NCBI GenBank assembly: GCA_019636475.1
Contig: JAHBXN010000005.1
Span: 338,062 to 402,061, forward strand
Length of the DNA: 64,000 nucleotides
Source of the DNA: Phycisphaerae bacterium
GTDB taxonomy: Bacteria > Planctomycetota > Phycisphaerae > UBA1845 > UTPLA1
Direction of reading: 5' to 3'
Shown: positions 57,894 through 64,000 of the stretch, one piece after another
How the letters are laid out: each line of letters starts with the position of its first letter
How positions within the stretch are numbered: position 1 is the first letter of the stretch
The notes under the pieces: generated by a model
The model's database searches: none
What the model saw: the letters and a program-made list of their open reading frames with translations, nothing else
Told to the model about the DNA's origin: nothing
Position numbers and translations under genes: made by a program

Positions 57894-58991
57894 CTAGCTG
57901 CCTCGCTTGTAGAACGGCAGCGGCGCCACCGTCGCCGCCACGGCTGTTCCGCTCACGTCGACCCCCAGTTTTGCATCCGGATTGCATAGCCCCGAATCGA
58001 CGTAGCCCATCGCGATCGATTTTCCCAGTGTCGGACTGAGCGTGCCGCTCGTCACCTCGCCGACCTCGCGATCGCCGGAAAGTATCTTCGCGCCTTGCCG
58101 CGCGATGCGCCGGCCCTCCAGAACAAGGCCGGTGATCTTTCGGCGCGGCCCCTCCGAGTCCACCTTTCGCAGAGCCCCCACGCCGACAAAATCCTTGGTC
58201 AGGTCAACGCACCACTTGCATCCAGCCGAGATCGGATCAATGTTTTCGGTCAGCTCGTGCCCGTACAGCGGCATGCCGGCTTCCAGCCGAAGCGTGTCCC
58301 GCGCACCGAGACCGGCAGGCTTGATCGTGACCCGATCGGCGCCCCCCTCCTTCGTCAGGAAGTCCCACACGAGCACGCCGGCCATCGAAGGCAGGACGAA
58401 TTCAAAGCCGTCTTCGCCCGTGTATCCGCTGCGGAAAACGGTGTATCCCATTCCCATGTAGGAGCCGGTGATAAAGCCATATCTCGGCATGTCCCCCACC
58501 TTGATCGGCAGCTTGTCCGACTGCGATTGAAACAGTGGAATCGTCGCCGGCCCCTGGATCGCAAACATGGCCGTTCCCATCGTCGTGTCGTCAATCTTGA
58601 CGTTCAATCCGTCGGCGTGCTTTTTCAAATGAGAGAGTATCTTCTCGCGGTTGCCGGCGTTGCACACCGTGTACAGGTGATCCTTGAATCGTGACACGAT
58701 CACGTCATCGAGGATTCCTCCCTGTTCGTTGCAGACGTGGCTGTACGCGGACTTCCCGACGGCAAGCTTTGCGATGTTGCGGGTGCAAACGCGGTCGAGC
58801 AGTTTCTCGGCACTATCGCCGGTGAATTTGATTCGCCCCATATGGGACACGTCAAAAATGCTCGCCGCGGTGCGGGTATGGATGTGCTCCTCGTTGATGC
58901 CCCGGTACATGACCGGCATCTCCCATCCGCCGAATTCCACCAGCCGAGCGCCCAGCCGTTTATGCGTTTCGTAGAGTGATGTCTGTAACAT
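57894..58991 (-). CDS. gcvT: Aminomethyltransferase (glycine cleavage T protein)
   Basis: A 365-residue T protein with VEFGGWEMPVMYRGINEEH at the N terminus, FDVSHMGRI and GYTGEDGFEF in the middle and GLGARDTLRLEAGMPLYGHE later. It takes the methylene group from GcvH to tetrahydrofolate and releases ammonia. It is the first gene of the T-H-P cluster. No SD precedes ATG 58991 at normal distance; instead a stable hairpin leader lies directly upstream (58996-59046). Confidence 0.95.
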   Translation of the reverse strand: MLQTSLYETHKRLGARLVEFGGWEMPVMYRGINEEHIHTRTAASIFDVSHMGRIKFTGDSAEKLLDRVCTRNIAKLAVGKSAYSHVCNEQGGILDDVIVSRFKDHLYTVCNAGNREKILSHLKKHADGLNVKIDDTTMGTAMFAIQGPATIPLFQSQSDKLPIKVGDMPRYGFITGSYMGMGYTVFRSGYTGEDGFEFVLPSMAGVLVWDFLTKEGGADRVTIKPAGLGARDTLRLEAGMPLYGHELTENIDPISAGCKWCVDLTKDFVGVGALRKVDSEGPRRKITGLVLEGRRIARQGAKILSGDREVGEVTSGTLSPTLGKSIAMGYVDSGLCNPDAKLGVDVSGTAVAATVAPLPFYKRGS

Positions 58992-59413
58992 GATCGGGAG
59001 TGTAGAACCGGCCGAAGCCGGCGGTCAAGCCGGCGTTCACTCTCCAGCGGCAAATCGATGAATCGACCCCGTCGACGCCCTTGTGATCATCGAGTCGGCG
59101 CTTCGTTCGGGCCGGATCCGTATCGCAATCTGAACCGCGGATTCTGCTCTCCGCGTTTGCTGACTGTGCGATTGAGCCGCGCCGGGATTCAATCCTCGGC
59201 GCAATTTTTGCACGCAAATCGGAGTCGCTGAGATCGACTTTAGCGTGCTTTTCATGCGTCAAAATGCAACCAACTGGCAACCGGAAATCGGGTTCGGCGG
59301 CGCAATATTGGCGATCCGTCTCCGGTTCGACCTGCACGGCCAGCAGAAACGACAGATTGAATTGCGAAAATCGATGCGAACGAGCCGTGTCGGCTTACAG
59401 GTCCGCGATCAAA
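58992..59413. other. Leader of gcvT and spacer to the sigma gene
   Basis: A 422-base gap. Next to gcvT, the minus-strand RNA can form a compact structure: a CCGGC-UUCG-GCCGG hairpin (59008-59021), a GCCGGC repeat that pairs with itself, and a basal GAGUG/CACUC pairing of GGAGAGUG (59045-59038) with 58998-59002. The conserved bases of glycine riboswitches are absent. The remainder holds no plausible gene. Confidence 0.45.
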
Positions 59414-60295
59414 TCAGACGTGATCACCGAGAATTTTCTCAAGCTTGCGAAGCGCTTCGCCTTCAAGTTGACGCACGCGTTCCCTCGTCAGACCAATACG
59501 AGCGCCGATTTCCTTCAGCGTGAGCGGCTCTTCGTCGGTCAAGCCGTAACGAAGGCGCAGAATCGTCGCTTCCCGATCGTCGAGCACTTCGAGCAGTTTC
59601 TGAATTGCATCCGATTCGGCCTGATTGAAAACCGCATCCTGCGGCGATGGCGCACGATCATCGGGCAGCATATCGGAAAGCGAAACGCCATTTTCCACCG
59701 TGGACGACTGCGTCGGCGCGCTGAATGCCTTGACGGCACGCTTGATAATGCGAACCTTCCGCTCTGGAAGCTCCATGCGCTGGGCGATTTCAGAAATGCT
59801 CGGGGCGCGGCCCAGCTCGTCCTGCAACTTGCGGTGAACCTGCTTCCACCGGCCGATCATCTCGACCATGTAGGCCGGAATATGCACAGGCTGAACGGTA
59901 TTGATCAGCGCCCGCTTGATGGATTGCTTGATCCACCAGCTTGAGTACGTGCTGAAACGGGAACCCATGTCCGGGTCGAATCCCTCGACGGCACGGAGCA
60001 AGCCGAGATTGCCTTCTTCGATCAGATCGGACAACGGCATGCCGCGGTTCGCGTAGGCCTTTGCGATGCTGACAACCAGGCGAAGATTCGCCCGGATCAT
60101 CCGCTCGCGCGCCTCATTACCAAGACGCTCGGCCTGTTCCTTCTCCGCCAGCGTGAGCTCGCCACGCGCAAATCGCTGCGGCGCGTTGAGGCCGCGCGCA
60201 ATGGCACGCGCAAGTTCGCGCTCCTCATCGGCCGTGAGCAGCGCGGTCTCGTTGATCTGCTTCAGGTACTGTTGTAGTCCGGGTTCGACTGTGAT
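59414..60295 (-). CDS. Primary-type sigma-70 factor with apparent non-canonical start codon
   Basis: About 293 residues with sigma regions 1.2 (QQYLKQINETALLTADEERE and on), 2 (NLRLVVSIAKAYANRGMPLS, RFSTYSSWWIKQSIKRAL), 3 (RAPSISEIAQRMELPERKV) and 4 (LRYGLTDEEPLTLKEIGARI, GLTRERVRQLE). Region 1.2 is encoded upstream of the first ATG (60100). Between the upstream stop at 60326-60328 and that ATG there is no ATG, GTG or TTG in frame. AAGGAG (60308-60303) precedes ATT at 60298 by 4 bases and ATC at 60295 by 7. The gene therefore probably starts at AUU or AUC; translation from 60100 would lose region 1.2. I use 60295 for coordinates. The protein is near RpoD/SigA in regions 2-4 but much shorter. 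Confidence 0.85.
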   Translation of the reverse strand: MTVEPGLQQYLKQINETALLTADEERELARAIARGLNAPQRFARGELTLAEKEQAERLGNEARERMIRANLRLVVSIAKAYANRGMPLSDLIEEGNLGLLRAVEGFDPDMGSRFSTYSSWWIKQSIKRALINTVQPVHIPAYMVEMIGRWKQVHRKLQDELGRAPSISEIAQRMELPERKVRIIKRAVKAFSAPTQSSTVENGVSLSDMLPDDRAPSPQDAVFNQAESDAIQKLLEVLDDREATILRLRYGLTDEEPLTLKEIGARIGLTRERVRQLEGEALRKLEKILGDHV

Positions 60296-60461
60296 AATCC
60301 GACTCCTTATCAGTTCAACCGCGATCTACATCGGTCGATTCCCGCCCGCGATTCCCACTTTTTCCCACGTTGCGACGGGCCAGTTCCCGCCCAGAATGAA
60401 GCTTGCTCACTTTATCGGCCGACGACGATCGAAATGGAACCTGCCCCCCGGAATGAAACTG

Positions 60462-60492
60462 CACGAGCCCGGCGGACCAGCCCGGGCTCGTG
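60462..60492 (-). terminator. Terminator-like hairpin after rpsA
   Basis: CACGAGCCCGG (60462-60472) pairs with CCGGGCTCGTG (60482-60492), 11 bp with a 9-base loop. On the minus strand only a short T tract follows (CAGTTTCATT). It lies about 65 bases after the rpsA stop. Confidence 0.5.
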
Positions 60493-60555
60493 GTTTCCTT
60501 CTCAATTATATCGAGCAGCTACAGGCTTCGCCTACCCGATCCGTCTCGCGCCAAC

Positions 60556-62364
60556 TTATTCCTCGGCATCCGCATCCTTCTTGTCCTTGTCGGAGAAGAG
60601 GGCGGCCGTGGAAATGATGTTGTCGCCGACTTCCTCGCCGGTGCTGCCGTGCAGGCCGCCTCGGCGCTGCTTGGGAGCGGAGCGATCGCCCTCCTCGCCA
60701 CCACCAGAAGCCCAATCGGCCCGCTTTTTCGACAAGCCGATCTTTCGATCCTGGGTATCGACACGAAGTATCTTCACTTCGATGTCCTGACCGATTTGCA
60801 CGGCCTTGTGTGGATCGTCGATATGCTCGTCTGATAGCTCGGAGACGTGCAGCAGACCTTCGAGATCTGATTCGAGTTCGACAAAGACGCCGAAGTTTGT
60901 GATCTTGGTCACCTTGCCCTGCACGATCATGCCGGGGATGTAGCGATCCGGAATCGCATGGAGCCAGGGATCTTCGGTCAACTGCTTCAGACCCAGCGCA
61001 ATGCGTGACTTTTCCTGATCGACCGACAGCACAACGCATCGCACTTCGTCGCCCTTCTTCAGCAACTCCGACGGATGACTGACCTTCTTGGTCCAACTCA
61101 TGTCGGATACATGCAGCAGGCCGTCGATACCCTCCTCGATTTCGACGAATGCGCCGTAGTTCGTGAGATTGCGCACCTTGCCGGTGACGACCGTGTTTGG
61201 CGGGTACTTCTCGGCCACGCGCTCCCAGGGATTGGTTTCCGTCTGCTTGATGCCAAGCGAGATTTCCTGTTTGTCCTTGTTGATCTCCAGCACGACGACT
61301 TCGATGGTGTCGCCGCCGTTCAGCAGTTCTGACGGATGGCTGATTCGCCGGGTCCAGGACATCTCGGAAATATGCACAAGCCCCTCGATGCCGCTTTCCA
61401 GCTTCACGAATGCGCCATACGGCGTGATGTTCACGACCTCGCCCTTGACCTTGGTGCCGACGGCATATCGCGCTTCGACGTCGTCCCATGGATTGGCCTG
61501 TGTCTGTTTGAGGCCCAGCGCGATCTTCTCCTTCTCGCGGTCGAAGTTCAGGACCTTGACCTTGACCTTGTCGTCGATTCGCAGCAACTCGCTCGGGTGG
61601 CCGATTCGATCCCAGCTCATGTCGGTGATGTGCAGGAGGCCGTCGATTCCGCCCAGGTCAATGAACGCGCCGAAATCGGCGATGTTCTTGACTGTTCCCT
61701 CGCGAATCTGTCCGACTTCCAACTCGGACATGAGCTTCGACTTCGACGCGGCGCGCTCGGTCTCGATCAGCTTGCGACGGGAGATGACAATATTGCGACG
61801 CTCTTCGTCAATCTTGAGGACGACTGCCTCAATGGTCTTGCCGATGTAATTCGAAACGTCTCCCGGACGGCGCGTATCGACCTGGCTGGCGGGCAGGAAG
61901 ACGGGCACGCCGATATCAACAAGCAGACCCCCCTTGATCTTCCGCATGCACTTGCCGCTGACTTTGTCCCCTTCCTTGCAGGTCGAGAGCAGGCGTTCCC
62001 AGCCGCGAATCCGATCGGCCTTGCGTTTGGACAGCAGCAGTGTGCCTGTTTCCGATTCGATCGACTCAAGCAGCACTTCGATTTCATCGCCCGGGTCAAC
62101 CGAGCTGGGATCATCCCACTCACTGAGCGGCACATAGCCCTCACTCTTGAGGCCGACATCGACTATCACTTCGTTGCCACTGATGCCAATGATGCGACCC
62201 TTCAGAATCGTATCCGCCTTGTATTCGTTGGCCGTTTTGTCGACGGCCTTGTCAAGGGTTTCGAGGCTGGGCTGTGCATCACCGAAGACCGCGGCCATTT
62301 CGCGATCGAGTTCGGCATCTGAAATGTCAATTTGGGCGAGGGTGTCGTTGTCGATGTTAAGCAT
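60556..62364 (-). CDS. rpsA: 30S ribosomal protein S1
   Basis: A 602-residue protein with six S1 OB-fold domains (roughly 53-120, 135-205, 220-290, 305-375, 390-460, 478-548). Repeated phrases include GAFIDLGGIDGLLHITDMSW, GAFVKLESGIEGLVHISEMS, GAFVEIEEGIDGLLHVSDMS and GVFVELESDLEGLLHVSELS. S1 binds mRNA on the 30S subunit. The start ATG 62364 gives the usual acidic N terminus; no good SD precedes it, as is common for rpsA. An upstream in-frame ATG at 62502 would add 46 unconserved residues. A charged, Gly-rich tail ends the protein. Confidence 0.95.
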   Translation of the reverse strand: MLNIDNDTLAQIDISDAELDREMAAVFGDAQPSLETLDKAVDKTANEYKADTILKGRIIGISGNEVIVDVGLKSEGYVPLSEWDDPSSVDPGDEIEVLLESIESETGTLLLSKRKADRIRGWERLLSTCKEGDKVSGKCMRKIKGGLLVDIGVPVFLPASQVDTRRPGDVSNYIGKTIEAVVLKIDEERRNIVISRRKLIETERAASKSKLMSELEVGQIREGTVKNIADFGAFIDLGGIDGLLHITDMSWDRIGHPSELLRIDDKVKVKVLNFDREKEKIALGLKQTQANPWDDVEARYAVGTKVKGEVVNITPYGAFVKLESGIEGLVHISEMSWTRRISHPSELLNGGDTIEVVVLEINKDKQEISLGIKQTETNPWERVAEKYPPNTVVTGKVRNLTNYGAFVEIEEGIDGLLHVSDMSWTKKVSHPSELLKKGDEVRCVVLSVDQEKSRIALGLKQLTEDPWLHAIPDRYIPGMIVQGKVTKITNFGVFVELESDLEGLLHVSELSDEHIDDPHKAVQIGQDIEVKILRVDTQDRKIGLSKKRADWASGGGEEGDRSAPKQRRGGLHGSTGEEVGDNIISTAALFSDKDKKDADAEE

Positions 62365-62860
62365 GCAGTTCTGACTTTCTTGAGTACGGCCCGCCAGACA
62401 GGGGATGCCTGGCGGTAAGACGAAACTCACTTCTCGAAGGCCGGAAGCCCCTGCACCGGCGGATTTCGAGCGGGCAAGCACAGCGCTTGCCATCTGTTCC
62501 AAATAAAGGGCTCCAGCAACGCGCTACGAGCCATAGTCAATCATTTCGAGGCAGCACAATAGGTTAACGTCGGATTGAGCGCCGATCAACCGGACCATTT
62601 GATGGGCAAGGGGGCACAGTTGGGAGAATGCGCCACCGCGAGAATCTCGCGATTCTTTGGCAATAGTGCGTTTTTCATCGACAAATCAAGATAACCGACA
62701 CACAGTTATTTGAGGGGTGATCCATTGGGGATTTTGTCCAATGGAGTTCCACGATGGTGAGCCAATTACGACGAGCCCACGTTCATTACATGCTGGTCTG
62801 GTTGTTGGCATGCATGGCAGCCTGCATTTCTAGGGACTGATTCGCCTGCCCAAGAATCTA
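62365..62860. other. Spacer between rpsA and the insertion sequence
   Basis: A 496-base region that should hold the rpsA promoter (minus strand). TTGATC and TAACCT with 17-base spacing on the minus strand near 62575-62605 are a weak candidate. Its right part contains the micro-ORF described separately and ends at the left inverted repeat of the IS. Confidence 0.4.
62754..62840 (+). CDS. Possible 28-residue hydrophobic peptide or lipoprotein remnant
   Basis: ATG 62754 with GGAG eight bases upstream encodes a peptide with a basic start (MVSQLRRAHVHY) and a hydrophobic core ending in lipobox-like LLAC and MAAC, then ISRD and a stop. It lies 20 bases before the IS. It could be a short membrane peptide or the 5' end of a lipoprotein gene broken by mutation. 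Too short to judge. Confidence 0.25.
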   Translation: MVSQLRRAHVHYMLVWLLACMAACISRD

Positions 62861-63768
62861 AGAGCCTCTAAAAGAACCTCATAAACTATGACGAGCATGG
62901 CCGATAGTTTGAATGTCGCAGGATGCGATGACACCTGGTGTCATGGAGGACACGCACATGGCCAAGCCTCTCGTCGACGACGATCTCTGGGCAATTGTCG
63001 AACCGCTGTTTCCTCGATGGAAGCCGTGCCCCAAGGGCGGGCAACCGCGCAAGAGCGACCGGCTCTGTCTCACTGGAATCATCTTTGTTCTAAAAACCGG
63101 CATCGGCTGGGAGCACTTCCCGCACGAGATGGGCTGTTGCGGCATGACGCTGTGGAATCGTCTGGCCGAATGGCAACAGGCCGGCGTTTGGGATCGCATC
63201 CATCGCGTGCTTCTGGCCAAGCTGAATGGCGCCAATTTGATCGACTGGTCGCGCGCTGTGGCCGACAGCGGCACCATTCGTGCGGTCGGGGGGGCGAACA
63301 AACCGGCCCGAATCCCACGGATCGCCGCAGGCCCGGCAGCAAACATCATGTCGCCACGGATGGCGGCGGAGTTCCGTTGGCGGCCCTCCTCACGGCGGCC
63401 AACCGCCATGACGTCACGCAGCTGATTCCTCTGGTCGATGCAATCCCGCCTTGTGCCGGGTCGGCGCGGCCGTCCGCGCCGCAGGCCCAATCTCCTGTAT
63501 GCAAATCGAGCTTACGACTCGCACGCCCATCGAATGGCGCTGTGGGCGCGCAGCATTGCACCGGCGATTACCCACCGAAACGCCGAGCACGGCAGCGGAT
63601 TGGGCAAGCGACGCTGGGTCGTGGAACGAACCATCAGTTGGCTGCACCAGTTCCGCCGATTGCGCATTCGTTATGATCGCCGAGCAGACATTCACTCGGC
63701 CTTCCTGACGCTGGGCTGCGCCTTGATCTGTTGGCGACGTTTGAAACATGGATACTTTTAGAGGCTCT
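62861..63768 (+). mobile_element. IS5-family insertion sequence (IS427-like group)
   Basis: A 908-bp element. The left end AGAGCCTCTAAAAG (62861-62874) and its inverted copy at the right end (63755-63768) form perfect 14-bp terminal repeats, with TA on both outer sides, likely the duplicated target. Inside lies one transposase coding region spread over two frames (see next entry). Family assignment rests on the protein motifs, the two-frame layout and the TA target. Confidence 0.88.
62958..63761 (+). pseudogene. IS5-family DDE transposase, frameshifted
   Basis: ATG 62958 with GGAGG eight bases upstream starts the N-terminal part (MAKPLVDDDLWAIVEPLFPR), including the first catalytic Asp in AVADSGTIRA. 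At the run of seven G (63288-63294) the frame must shift by -1 to continue with GEQTGPNPTDRRRPGSKHH, which has the second Asp in ATDGGGVPLA. Near 63440 it must shift back by +1 into GRRGRPRRRPNLLYANRAYD, which has the Glu in WVVERTISWLHQF. The first site could be programmed frameshifting; the second looks like a mutation, so this copy is probably inactive. The stop lies inside the right inverted repeat. Confidence 0.8.
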
Positions 63769-63956
63769 TATTTGATTGAATTGGGTTCTTGGGGGGGATA
63801 TGCTGGTCTGACGGGCGCAGGGAACCACGAGTCTGATAAATAAAGGGCATTCACCATGCCTCGGAAGCCATATTCATCTGGCGGCGGAGTGCATGTGAGG
63901 CGTGCGGTCGCGCTCTCCAATTCAGGTTGAATCCGGACACAAAAGGAGAGAATTCC

Positions 63957-64000
63957 ATGACGAATCGACGTAACGGATGTGGCAGTCACACATTCGCTTG
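63957..64000 (+). CDS. Start of an unknown gene cut by the window end
   Basis: AAAGGAGAG precedes ATG 63957 by seven bases. Fourteen full codons are visible (MTNRRNGCGSHTFA). The basic start followed by a neutral stretch would fit a signal peptide. Nothing more can be said. Confidence 0.5.
   Translation, partial: MTNRRNGCGSHTFA

Noticed and set aside
58992..59050. Possible glycine riboswitch upstream of gcvT
   Set aside because: ACCGCCGG and GGAGAG resemble parts of the aptamer, but the conserved GCAA segment and the second aptamer are missing. Kept only as a structured leader.

Overview
The window reads as a chromosome piece of a GC-rich planctomycete (Planctomycetota, possibly near Phycisphaerae). 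This is inferred from gene content only: secreted proteins with dockerin-like Asp/Gly calcium repeats, a PEP-CTERM protein, an ECF sigma factor coupled to a zinc-finger/Ser-Thr kinase/TPR protein, two FHA-GAF-SpoIIE phosphatases, a PEGA-domain protein and a DUF1573-like surface protein. No phage, plasmid or CRISPR signature is present. One IS5-family insertion sequence lies at the right end.

Layout. 0-13.7 kb: end of a DUF1573-like protein, an FHA-GAF-SpoIIE phosphatase, a PEP-CTERM protein, a tandem ACT protein, a thiolase with a DUF547 lipoprotein, two orphan proteins, a two-component pair, a Xer-type recombinase and a ThiD2-ThiE fusion. 13.8-25 kb: tRNA-Ala with a near-consensus promoter, then an exopolysaccharide locus (asparagine synthetase, O-antigen ligase-like polymerase, two GT4 glycosyltransferases, UDP-GlcNAc 2-epimerase, a fused dehydrogenase/GFO-IDH-MocA oxidoreductase and a BNR-like protein). 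25.4-39.4 kb: ECF sigma and kinase, two large dockerin-type secreted proteins, a PEGA/VWA-like membrane protein, a second FHA-GAF-SpoIIE phosphatase and an alpha/beta hydrolase lipoprotein. 39.5-43.8 kb: a protein quality-control operon on the minus strand (trigger factor, two ClpP paralogues, a lipoprotein) behind tRNA-Gly. 44-51.2 kb: a vanadium haloperoxidase, an M16 peptidase and a group of small secreted proteins of unknown family, including repeat proteins and two paralogues. 51.5-62.4 kb: housekeeping genes on the minus strand: Pit transporter with its DUF47 partner, pyrophosphatase, the glycine cleavage system (T, H, P), a primary-type sigma factor and ribosomal protein S1. 62.8-64 kb: an IS element with a frameshifted transposase, then the start of a new gene.

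The most interesting points are these. The sigma-70 gene has clear region 1.2 homology upstream of its first ATG but no ATG/GTG/TTG there; an AUU or AUC codon follows a good ribosome binding site. One ClpP paralogue has Asn at the catalytic Asp position. A textbook terminator lies inside the signal-peptide codons of the gene after clpP. A cupredoxin domain within a dockerin protein has lost two of its four copper ligands. At 47.5-51.2 kb small secreted repeat proteins sit among genes broken by a 66-bp duplication and a frameshift, next to a run of 13 G. This last region is the best candidate for an undescribed secreted system, though its function cannot be read from sequence.
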